Below are positions 10,517 to 20,383 of a DNA stretch of 64,000 nt, one piece after another. The position numbers were made by a program, and so were the translations under genes. Each line of letters begins with the position of its first letter. The stretch's first letter is position 1. This DNA comes from Pyrenula massariospora. Taxonomy: Eukaryota; Ascomycota; Eurotiomycetes; Pyrenulales; Pyrenulaceae. The notes under the pieces were generated by a model. That model was not told the DNA's origin. It saw nothing but the letters and a program-made list of their open reading frames with translations, and did not search any database. The stretch spans positions 62,001-126,000 of the forward strand of contig JAGFMI010000011.1 of assembly GCA_021030905.1 (NCBI GenBank). The letters run 5' to 3'.

Positions 10517-11515
10517 ACTAACCGACCTTGGTGACTTCCAATGCAGCGTGCCCTCTTAAACGCCATCCGAATTTCTTTTTGGAGAAATGGACGCGGGGAA
10601 CGTGCAAGCGATGCGGAAGAGATTCCGGATAGTGGAGGGGGTGGGGGTAGCCTTGAGCCGTTGGGGCGACAATGCATAGGACGGGCGGGGAGGAGGCCAA
10701 AGCCAAGGCAAACTTGAGTTAGGCAGAGTTTGGGGGTTTCCGAGGCACTGGACTGGGGTGGAGGTTGATGCCGTTGGCGGTTGAAGGAAGGCCAAAATGG
10801 TCGTCCCAGGCGCAGCGGCCCCCATCGTCGTCACGGGCCAATCCTCAAACGCAGACAACATATGTCGTCGAGACTTGGGACTATGTAAAGGTGTCAGATG
10901 TAGATTTTCTTCTGGCGAACAGGCTTTCACCACGGAACATTGCGTCGCTGGACCCCAGAGCTCCACCTAAGATTACTCGCTTGGCGTGAGGATCACCGCT
11001 CAGCCCTCCGCTGGATTCCTGCGACTCAGCGCATCCCCCGAGATCTTTATTTCCGGCTCCATCTTTTTCCTCTCACTTCCTTGTTTGCGACCCTTCGCAA
11101 CTGGATGTTGTAGGATCCGCAAACTGGTACGGGATCCCGGACGACTGGAGGCTCAGCGACCTTGTACGGCGTACGCAGATTTCACGTTACACTTGTAACA
11201 CCTCGTTTGCTGCCCGATTGTCGACTGTCATTGTCTTATAGTTCGGGGCGCTCAGTGTTTCGATTTTTGCATCAGCGTCCACATGTAGTCGCTAGTGAGG
11301 AAAACGTCTGATTCCAGCTTCATCGACGGCGTTGCCGCAACCCTTCACTTCCGCAGCCCTCGACCCGGCCGCGCCTTCTTCACGGTCATCACGGTTTTAC
11401 TTTCGGCAACGGGCGGCATCAATCATTTCAGCACCGATCTCCTTCTGCTTCTCTGCAATTTTCATGCGCATTGCCCGTTCAATTTACATCTTTACTGTCA
11501 GCCCACTCATTGAAA
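10517..11515. promoter_or_regulatory. Shared divergent upstream region of HEM4 and TPS1
   Basis: A 999-bp region between two divergent start codons. It contains one G-rich run near 10636-10650 that includes AGGGG, the stress-response-element core; one copy of a 5-bp motif is weak evidence. Open frames on both strands here are compositionally unconvincing. No TATA box was assigned. Confidence 0.4.
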
Positions 11516-13295
11516 ATGCCTTCTTTCGATGAAGGGTCGAGCCCACCCCAACCCCAGGGACGCTTGCTCTTGGTTTCCAATCGTCTTCCCATTACGATCA
11601 AAAGGTCAGAGGATGGTAAATACGACTTCTCCATGTCATCTGGTGGTCTGGTGAGTGGTCTGAGTGGCTTGTCAAAAACGACCCAATTCTTGTGGTATGG
11701 GTGGCCCGGACTCGAGGTTCCCGAAGACGAAATACGAACCCTCACGAAGCGACTGAAAGATGAATATGACGCAATTCCCATCTTCATGGCTGATGACTTG
11801 GCGGACGCGCATTACAACGGCTTCTCAAGTAGGCGAAGAACATGTCATTCGCGACCCTACTAACAAGCCACAGACTCTATCATGTGGCCGCTCTTCCACT
11901 ACCATCCCGGCGAGATAACTTTTGACGAGGCGGCCTGGACAGCTTACACGGATGCGAATCGTCTATTCGCGAAGCAGATAGCCAAAGATGTGAAGGATGG
12001 CGACCTTGTGTGGGTCCACGACTATCACCTGATGCTCCTTCCACAAATGCTTCGCGAGGAAATCGGCTCATCTCGATCCAACGTCAAGATTGGCTTTTTC
12101 TTACATACGCCTTTTCCCAGTAGCGAGATTTACAGAATTTTGCCCGTCCGAAATGAAGTCCTTTTGGGTGTCTTACACTGCGACCTGATCGGCTTTCATA
12201 CCTACGATTATGCGAGGCACTTTCTCAGCAGCTGCTCAAGGATTCTGAATCTGGTTACAACGCCAAATGGGGTGGAATTCGAGGGCAAGATCGTGACAGT
12301 GGGCGCATTCCCCATCGGCATTGATCCTGAAAAGTTTGACCAAGGCCTTAAGAAGGAGAATGTTCAGCAAAGGATCGCCTTTCTCGAAGAAAAGTTTAAG
12401 GGAATGAAAATCATGGTTGGTGTTGATCGTTTAGACTACATCAAAGGTGTACCACAGAAGCTGCACGCGCTTGAGGTATTTCTGACGGAGCACCCGGAAT
12501 GGATCGGGAAGGTGGTGCTCGTACAAGTGGCCGTGCCAAGTAGGGGGGACGTGGAAGAGTACCAGAACCTGAGAGCTGTGGTGAACGAGCTGGTCGGTAG
12601 GATCAACGGAAAATTCGGTACAGATGTTCAAAAAGACATTTCAGTCACGCGCGCTAACAATCTAAGGGACTGTCGAGTTCATGCCTATCCACTTCATGCA
12701 CAAGTCGGTCAACTTTGACGAGCTCATCGCTCTGTATTCGGTGTCAGACGTTTGCTTGGTCTCTTCGACTCGAGACGGCATGAATCTGGTATCCTATGAA
12801 TACATCGCTACGCAAAACAAAAGACACGGCGTTCTCGTTCTATCAGAATTCACCGGTGCAGCTCAAAGTCTCAACGGGAGTATTATTGTCAATCCATGGA
12901 ATACGGAAGAACTCGCTGGTGCAATGCAAGAGGCTGTCACTATGAGTGATGAGCAGCGTGCCATGAACTTTTCAAAGCTTGACAGATACGTCAAGAAATA
13001 CACTAGGCAGGCCATCTACGTTTTCTTTTGCTGGAACTCTTGGCTAATTATTTGTAGTGCCTTCTGGGGTCAATCCTTTGTAGCCGAGCTTACAAGGATA
13101 TCGGAGCACGGTGAACGGAAGCTGAAGCTGAAGAAGGAATCCTTGAAGAAGGCTCGAGAGGTTGTAAATGATTCCCAGAAAGACAGCCAGATGGCTAGCT
13201 CTACAGTTGTTCGCAGCACCGTAACTTCGCCAAATGGTGATGGTGTTACGGACGCCAACGGCAGCACCACAGCAAAGGCGATCGAGGCTGCATAG
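11516..13295 (+). CDS. TPS1: Trehalose-6-phosphate synthase
   Basis: Four exons (11516-11828, 11874-12617, 12667-13006, 13058-13295) give 544 residues. This GT20 enzyme makes trehalose-6-phosphate from UDP-glucose and glucose-6-phosphate in the cytosol. Visible signatures are LLLVSNRLPITIKR and SSGGLVSGL near the N-terminus, HYHPGE, WVHDYHLMLLPQML, GVDRLDYIKGVPQK (donor-site Arg and Lys) and STRDGMNLVSYEYIATQ. Introns 1 and 2 are GT-AG (45 and 49 bp). Intron 3 (13007-13057, 51 bp) begins GCAGGC and ends TTGTAG, a GC-AG intron. Removing it restores KKYTSAFWGQSF, the expected family sequence. The C-terminus is Ser/Thr-rich and ends at TAG 13293, after which the frame stays open for 50 more codons. 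Confidence 0.95.
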
Positions 13296-13869
13296 AGTGA
13301 GGGCTTCTCAAAGGCGTTTCAAGAAAATCTAGAAGAGAACAGCATCAGACACGGCGTAGATCACTATGAATCGGAGTCAGAAAGCATCAATGAGGATATG
13401 GATTCCCTTTACATTGCTGAAAAGAGCCCTGGCGTTACGAAGACATGATCGAGTTAATTGGAGGTTTGGGATTTCGGCGTACGAGGGCATGACATGCTCA
13501 TAGCAGACCTAAAGTGTACATTCGTCCACACATAACTTATTTCTATGTCTAAAATTCCGCTCCCTGCATTGTGGTGAGCTTTTTGCTCGGTTTGTTAAGT
13601 CGCAAGGTGATACGAGGCTGATTACGAGGCTGCGTTTGAGTCCAAAAACGGTAAAGTGTATCTCACCCCCGGACAAGCTTCCGCGGAATTTTTGAAAGTT
13701 CGAGGTCGAAGTCGCATGCAATTGAAGATTCTTTCCTCATCTTCTGCGGCTTTACATTAGCGGGAAGATATCCGCATAATCTAAGGTAGCTGCCACTAAA
13801 GAGTCGGCTTAATTCTATCCGCTCCTTGAGCCTCCTATTCCACTCCTGCACTCACGCAAGGAAGCTACC
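13296..13869. other. Intergenic between TPS1 and uS17m
   Basis: Bases 13296-13445 remain open in the TPS1 frame and read like an acidic, Ser-rich tail (ESESESINEDMDSLYIAEKS) before a TGA. The rest shows no gene and should contain the uS17m promoter. Confidence 0.45.
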
Positions 13870-14733
13870 ATGGCCGCAAAACTCTCCCTCCCCTGTAGGG
13901 CAAGAACGAGTCTCCTACAATCCCGCCGCAGCGACTCACTCACGCCCTCCTTCCTCCGGAGAAGGCCACAATCAATCTCTTCCACCACGCCAACCTTCTC
14001 CCTCCAAATAAATCCCTCCCTCACCCAACGCGCAACAGCATCAACCCACACCACCACCCCCCAAACCTCCCCGCGGCGCATGCCCCCTCCTCCCCGCCAA
14101 CAACCAACCTGGTCCAAACCCACCTTCCCCCCTCCCCCTCCCCCCCCCCGTCTCCGGCCCGCCAACCGCCCCGCCGCCTTCCCCCCCAAAAAACCCCGCC
14201 ACCCCTTCGTCGGCACCGTGATCAAAGCCGGCACCATGCGCAACACTTGTGTTGTCCGCACCCCGACCCAGCACTACAACAAGTTCCTGCGCAAGTACTT
14301 CAAGAGCCGGGCGCAGTACCTGGTGCACGACCCGCGGGAGAGCTGTCGGGTGGGGGATGTGGTGGAGTATGCGGCGTGGGAGGAGAGGGGGTGCCGGGGG
14401 AATGGGGTGGGGATGGTGGTGGAGAGGATTTTGAGCCCGTTTGGGAGTGAGATTGGGAGTAGGCCGGCGGTGCCGGGGAGGGGGGAGAGGGAGGGGATGA
14501 ATAGGGAGAGGGAGAGGGGGTTGGAGGGGAGGAGGGAGGAGAGGAGGAGGGCGAGGGAGGAGGGTTTGGGTGGAGGGGAGAAGGGGGAGGATAGGAAGGG
14601 GTTGGGGGTGCAGAGGGAGGCCGTTGAGCAGGATAGGGTTGCTGAGGAGTTGCAGAGGGGGTTGGATCAGGAGGGGGTCGGGGAGGAGGAGGTGGAGAGG
14701 AGGGAGAAGCAGAGGCTGGGGGTGCCGACTTAG
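13870..14733 (+). CDS. Mitochondrial small-subunit ribosomal protein uS17m
   Basis: A single-exon, 287-codon ORF with a strong ACCATGG start context. The Arg/Ser-rich, acid-free N-terminus suits a mitochondrial presequence. The S17 OB-fold core lies at about residues 112-175: FVGTVIKAGTMRNTCVVR, HYNKFLRKYFKSRAQYLVHD, then CRVGDVVEYAAW. The flanks are unusual: residues 60-110 are Pro-rich, encoded by C-rich DNA, and residues 195-287 are an Arg/Glu/Gly-rich tail encoded by extremely G-rich DNA, with a sharp switch at about 14,340. Bacterial S17 is only about 85 residues, so two-thirds of this protein is extension. The same frame stays open for 183 codons after the TAG. Confidence 0.85.
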   Translation: MAAKLSLPCRARTSLLQSRRSDSLTPSFLRRRPQSISSTTPTFSLQINPSLTQRATASTHTTTPQTSPRRMPPPPRQQPTWSKPTFPPPPPPPRLRPANRPAAFPPKKPRHPFVGTVIKAGTMRNTCVVRTPTQHYNKFLRKYFKSRAQYLVHDPRESCRVGDVVEYAAWEERGCRGNGVGMVVERILSPFGSEIGSRPAVPGRGEREGMNRERERGLEGRREERRRAREEGLGGGEKGEDRKGLGVQREAVEQDRVAEELQRGLDQEGVGEEEVERREKQRLGVPT

Positions 14734-15117
14734 GGGGGTTTCGTAAGTAACATGGGGAATAGATCATATTTACTAGTTCCAAGGTCGACAAAGCCGGCTT
14801 TAACTTGCTGGCTCCGCCGCAGACTCAGTCCAAATGCAAACTGTGGGGTTCTATCTATGATCGGCATCGTCCTGCCCGGGCCGACAATTTCTCTCTTGGC
14901 TGTTTTTTCTCAGTCCTTCCATCGGAACTTCAAATATTCAGACGGCGCTCGCCGTCCCACCTACACACCGTCACTTGCGTTGTGCTCCTCCTACTCGAAA
15001 GAACCGCGACCAGGTTCGTCAAAACAACCTCAACTGTGGGGGAAGGTTGTCAAAACGATCTCGCAGACAATGCAGAGGAAAAAGGTCTTCGAAGAACTAA
15101 AAGGACTAATGTTACAT
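14734..15117. other. Convergent 3' region
   Basis: Lies between the stop of uS17m and the stop of the CorA-like gene. The + strand is open through this whole stretch in the uS17m frame, up to TGA 15283 inside the CorA-like gene on the opposite strand. No independent gene is assigned. Confidence 0.45.
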
Positions 15118-16860
15118 TCAAGCGGAATGGGCCAATTTTTCAACTCTCCGCCAGGCTCTCTGTTCGGCGTGCTTGTTCCAAATCCCGCGTATTGCTGTCC
15201 ACTTCCCTGCAATGACAAGGGAAAGAAATGTTACCGGCGTTGCGACGACAAAGTATACCCAGAGTGGTGCCGGACTTTGGGGTGAGAGTTGTTTGACGTT
15301 CATTCCAAAGAGCCCGGACACGAATGACAGGGGAATGAAGAACGTGGCGAGGCTGGTGAGGACTCTGTGAGGTGTTGTTAGGCCCGTGAAATGGCAGATT
15401 GTTGAGAACCCAGAGACCAACGACAGGACAAGGTACTCTGAGAACTTACGCAATATTCTCGGCCAGCTTTGAAGCCTTCTGATTCTCTTTGATGGCAACG
15501 ACTGATGCAGAGGTCTGGATACGCTGTTTGAGGTGATCAATTTGACCTTGAGTCTTTGCAATAATGTCGTCAAAATCGAGGGCGAGATCGTTCATGAGTA
15601 CATATGCGCTGGTATCTGGTTTCGTGCGGTAATTCTGAATGCCGCCCGCAGAAATAAAACGTTGACAAGTTTTCATCAGGTCCAAATTGTATCGGCAGGC
15701 ATTTGACATAGCTATTGTTCTCCATAGTATCCAGTCATTTTCGAGAAAGCCAGCATCAACAAGGTCATCTGTTACTGAGGATTCCGACTTGTCAACGACT
15801 GGCAGCCATTCAACAACGATCAGTTGGATTAGAGACCATAAAAGAGTGGAATTGTCCTGAATAATGTCTCGTAAGAACGACTCTCTGCGTAGTTGTTCAA
15901 TCATTTTGGCCCTGAGAGAGTAAATGCTGAATTGTTGCTCGATTTGGTCACACTTCGATTGATTAAAGCGGCGAGCAGAGTTGAAAGCGGAGAGTTGTGT
16001 CCCCTCCCCATTTCCAACAGAATCGAACAGAAAGATCCCTAGATATCAAAGTGTCAAATGAAAAAACGATTAAGAGAGCTTTTCAAAAATTCGGAATAGA
16101 AGAAAATCGAGAATAATCACACTGACCTATGCCTGTACGGCTCTCAGGAACCTCATAAAATGCACCAGAGATCCGTTCTTCGAGTAAATGAGCATTCTCG
16201 TCGAAATCTCTAAACATAGTACGTGATGTCGTATGATTCCTTTGGCATGTTTTATTATTGTACCTGAAAAGCCTCCGGAAGGGTAGAGAAAAGTATGATT
16301 GGTGATATGTACTACTTGCTCTTTTCGGTTGCTCAGTATGACGGTCAAGTTCTTCGAAGCCTGTGCGAGGAACTGGTTGAGCGTCTAAATTGAAGAAAGT
16401 CTTGGGACGAAATAAGACACTACACATATGCTCTTCAAACAGCTGGGGATGACATCTATATGCCGCACCTAAGGCCTCGATGACGGGAGCTGTCATGTCT
16501 TCGACAAGAAATATCCTCAATAGTACCTCGTCCGAAATATCCGTAGTTGCGTATTGTCGAAGGGTTGTGATGTCCTGGATAGCCTTCGTAATTGATCTCA
16601 CCGGTTCTAAAAGAATGTCCACCACAATTACGTTCACTATCTGAGCGTGACTCCACTCGAGCGTATCATGTCCTGGGGGGTATTTACCCGTAAGAAGCGA
16701 TGCAAGAGCATCCAATTGCGGGAACAGATGCCTTGTTTTTTGTTATTGTGAGAGACGAAGAATGATGAAGGAAGATGCAAATTGAGATGTGTATTACTTA
16801 CTTCTCGGAGTCTACAAAGTCGGTAAATGTGCGTGTCCTCGCAGAATCCTCTTGAGTCAT
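15118..16860 (-). CDS. CorA-like divalent-cation transporter
   Basis: Five exons on the minus strand (16860-16802, 16731-16264, 16209-16127, 16038-15450, 15364-15118) give 481 residues. The ATG at 16860 opens MTQEDSARTRTFTDFVDSEK and splices into HLFPQLDALASLLTGKYPPG. The cytosolic part carries EVLLRIFLVEDMTAPVIEAL, typical of the fungal CorA-like/ZntB-like superfamily. The C-terminus has two transmembrane helices (VLTSLATFFIPLSFVSGL and VYFVVATPVTFLSLVIA), the first ending in FGMN, the CorA selectivity signature. An inner or plasma membrane Mg2+ or similar cation channel is inferred. The 54-bp intron at 16210-16263 is in-frame and is the least certain splice. Its stop lies antisense to an open frame running on from uS17m. 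Confidence 0.8.
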
Positions 16861-17643
16861 TGCTTCGAAGCCCAAGTATCATTCGTTCAATACTTGCACA
16901 AATGATTTCTTGAGTTGAGATCTCCCATCCGGGTTGGTACTGGCCCTCTTTTGAAGGGACCAAACTTCGTGGCTGAGTCAGGCAAAACGGGGCGCCACGC
17001 AAGGCTGAGATTTGACGACTATCTCGCAGTGTCGTTAGTAGGCTAATTCTCACCTGGGGAAGGATTGTGACACCTTTTCCTACTCTCAGAGTTATATCAA
17101 ATAGACCACTTGGACTCCAGACGAAGTTGGGAGAGTAGAATCATCGTCTAGCCTCGAGACATACTCTTGAATAAAGACTGCAATTTAGCCGCGCCTTAGG
17201 GGTTTCGATCGAACCCAGGGAAGGCTCCTAGAATGAATGGCGAGGCTCACCACAGAATTTACCTCAAGGCGAAGCTCAGAGCAGCATCCGCCAACGATTG
17301 TTATCGCTTGCGACCAGTATGAGCAGTCTAAGTGCGAGAAGAACGGCGACGACTCTTCTGGCTGGCGCGCAATGGACATGGTAGATTCGCTCACAATTTT
17401 ACCAGCGGCAATAGATTCCCTTCTCTCAAAAAGGTCTGGCGAAGTCTTGATTCTTTTGCAACATTGTGTACGAATGGGAAGCTGGGCAATCAACCTGTGA
17501 GACAGTCCCTGGGCTCATCAAAGACTAATTATTCCAGTCACGTCGGTGAGTATATAGAGCCGAAGGCGACGGCGTCAAGGCAGTGGATGAAGCATTTACA
17601 TTTTGTAGCCTTCCGCTATGAAGAGCGGTTTGGACTACGAAAT
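16861..17643. other. Intergenic, no gene seen
   Basis: Between the CorA-like start and the CUE-protein stop. A minus-strand frame at 16637-17053 overlaps the CorA-like 5' end but has no family signature and is read as untranslated or shadow sequence. Confidence 0.45.
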
Positions 17644-18075
17644 CTATTTCGTATCCAGCTCCTGTAGCAACTCCCTCACCTCGCCCAAGTTAGACTTCCT
17701 CTCATTATAGATAGCAGCAATCAGACTCGAGTCGATATTTGGAAACTCCTTTTGCAGGTCTGCTTGTCTCCTATCATCTTCGCTCTGCGGAACCGCTGCC
17801 TCGAATTCTTGCATATGCTCTACCTGAGCCGCACGGTCACCCTGCTGTGCCAGAACTTGCTTGGTATCAGAGCGCCGGATGGATTGTGAGGGAAGTGGGC
17901 CATGAGCAGCGCTGAAGCCACCCTGCTGAGGTTGGTTGTAGTCGTTTCGCTGGTGTTGAGGTTGTTGGGAGTTATTGTAGTATGACTGGTTTTGACCTTG
18001 CTGCTGCTGATTTGGGTGGCTGTTGTATGGATTACCTTGCGACGTACTGTCGGCCCAAGGGTTATTCGAGCTCAT
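17644..18075 (-). CDS. Small CUE-domain protein
   Basis: A single-exon ORF of 143 residues starting MSSNNPWADSTSQGNPY. The first 70 residues are a Gln/Asn/Tyr/Pro-rich low-complexity stretch. The C-terminal 40 residues (LQKEFPNIDSSLIAAIYNER, then LGEVRELLQEL) match a CUE domain, with FP at the first helix and a leucine pair in the last helix. CUE domains bind mono-ubiquitin and often act in ER-associated degradation or endocytic sorting. I see no transmembrane segment. The stop TAG is followed by another TAG three codons on. Substrate and pathway cannot be told from sequence. Confidence 0.75.
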   Translation of the reverse strand: MSSNNPWADSTSQGNPYNSHPNQQQQGQNQSYYNNSQQPQHQRNDYNQPQQGGFSAAHGPLPSQSIRRSDTKQVLAQQGDRAAQVEHMQEFEAAVPQSEDDRRQADLQKEFPNIDSSLIAAIYNERKSNLGEVRELLQELDTK

Positions 18076-20383
18076 CGCGTGATGGTTCTGCGTCTAAAGT
18101 CGTATCTACCTGTGAAGCTCCCTTGTCAGTTGAATTCAGATCGAAGCTTCGGGGACACTTGTGAGAGTCAATCATACCTACCGTCTGGGACGCTGATTAG
18201 CGTTCAGATTGATCAAGACGGTCGGACGCGCTTGTAGAATCACAGGAGCTAACACGCCTTTCGATCTATTAGCGGTTTGGTAGCTGTTTATGGGACAGGT
18301 GGAAGTGGACGCCATGACGCGGACTTGGAGTCTGAGGAAGTTTGATGATCCCCATCCCGCAGCCGTGGCCGATCCACTCCCGCGGCATCTGGGTATTCAT
18401 CGGATTGGCCACGACTTCTTCTATCCTGCCTCGCCTCACACTTTGCCCAACCAAGATATTCCACATAACGTATCCGATCCACATACCATCAGAATGAGCC
18501 ATTGAACTGTCATTTGTAAAGGCTATACAAACGCCTCCAATAAGTGTCTGACGCGAACCACCTTCCCGTCGTCAAGTATCTACACTTTCCCATTCGATTT
18601 CTGAAAAGCGTTGAAAGAACTACGTACACTATGGTTTTCATGACTTTTAAAACCGTCTCGGTTCAACCTTAGAGGTTAAAATTTCTGCCTTGCTCCACGG
18701 GAGTTGAATGAGACCTTCTCGAGTTGAGAGACATCGATTTCTCGTCTTGTATTCTTGGTCTTCACTTGACCAGTCTTTCAATTGTTCTAGTTTCACCAAC
18801 TTCTCATCATTGCTTAAGCTTGGCTCGACCTCCTTTCCATTCTCTTAGATCAATCATATATCGGGCCTTACTGTTTCAATTGCCTGGCGGCGTGAATCTA
18901 TGCCTTCGACTGAGAGAGGAGAGAGTATATTCTGTCTCTGAGGCCACTTTTGAAACCTGTCCCAAATTCTATGCTCAACAAGCCTTCAAAGCATTTCGAA
19001 GTTAGGACTTTTTGGACATACCTGACGCTGTATGCGATCTACCTGATGAGCGTGCGTTTTTGACAACCAGCTTTGGCTCAGAGACAGGTTCTGCGCAGCT
19101 GCGAATTAAACAATCATCATATCTCAAAACCCTCTATCTTCGCAGTGTCATCCCCCAGCAAATCACTAGCCTCAAATTCCGTAGAACTATCGACATAGAA
19201 AGATTCGAAATGAATATACCGCGGCTCGGCTCTCTTAAGAAGAGCAGGACATGAGCAGCCAGACACAATAACAATTGCATCTGCCACCTGCGCATCAAGT
19301 CTCGTAGCTACGAGGCGACCTTTCAAAGCTTGACAGATTGAGCGTCTCCAAAACAGCAGATCAATTGTAATATCAAACTCTACAAAACTAGTCTTCCCGG
19401 CTGCATATTTCAGCGCAGCTGCCTCCAACGCTCGGGTGAAATGTTCATTTGTTTTTGCTCTATGCAAAGGTATGCAGATGTTGGAAAAAATCGGCGGCCC
19501 TAGGTTAACTCAGACTATTCACACAAGCTGGCTGCATTGCAGCAGTCAACACAAGGCGTATCAGATAGCTCCGGAGAACGAGGTTCGCGATGTCCTGTCA
19601 ATGACATAATCCCATTACTCGGATCGGCTTCATGGGCGAAGCACCGGGTGGAGAGGGCCATATTAAAGGCGCCCAAGATGAGCTTTGGGCCTCCTACAAT
19701 CGTCATCAAAGTCGGCGAATGACAGTTCAGCATGGTGCTCTTGAATACTGGTCCTTGGTATGTGCTGAAGCCAAGTAGAGAAAGCTTTTTCTCCAAGTTG
19801 ATAATGTGATGAGATGGACGGCGCCGTTTCTAAAACCAGTGGTGGATGGTTCAAGAAAGGTGGTAGGGAAAGCTAGATAGTTATAGTGAAATCGGTAACG
19901 AATTGAACAGTCTTCTTTCCAATTCATCCTTCGTCTATACTTGGAAATGAAGCCGTCCAATTGTGATCATATCAACCTGGGCTGCCCCTAACCCTCTACT
20001 TATGAATAAATGTTCGCTTTGGCAAATATCATCAGACCAGCATTTGAATAGCCATTGCGTTGAGATCAAACATAAAATTTATTCGTTGTTCAAAGGGCTC
20101 CCCAGTGTCTATCATCACATCATTCCACGCCTGCGCTGGTCTGACAATTTGCACCGATTCTTGTTGATCGGAAAGCCGTTCCCTCCTGGACTATCAAGCT
20201 ACATTTGCAAGGCGTGGAATTGAGCAAGATAGAGATGTTTTACTACAGAAGAGTGCAAGTTGGCAGCGGCACGTCACGGTAACTTATGAAGATTCGCTGA
20301 TACAAATAAGGCCAATAGTTAGCCTGTCATGGAGTGGGGAGTTCGGGGCACATATACTGATCAGAGATCAATCAGGGATAGTT
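18076..20383. other. Gene-poor interval
   Basis: About 2.3 kb without a confident gene. The first 700 bp show nothing. Fragmentary minus-strand frames between 19117 and 19960 are described separately. Confidence 0.45.
19117..19960 (-). other. Possible decayed gene fragments, family unknown
   Basis: Minus-strand frames at 19960-19727, 19854-19663, 19796-19515 and 19467-19117 have partly coding-like composition but sit in different phases, without convincing splice sites to join them. One segment reads TIVGGPKLILGAFNMAL, faintly like the LILGDFN core of endonuclease/exonuclease/phosphatase folds with the key Asp replaced. This is too weak for a family call. Confidence 0.2.

Noticed and set aside
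10556-10966. 136-codon minus-strand ORF upstream of HEM4
   Set aside because: Low-complexity, Pro/Ser/Thr-rich, overlaps other open frames, and lies where the promoter is expected.
18269-18505. Overlapping ORFs on both strands near 18.3 kb
   Set aside because: Mirror-image open frames without ATG-supported coding character.
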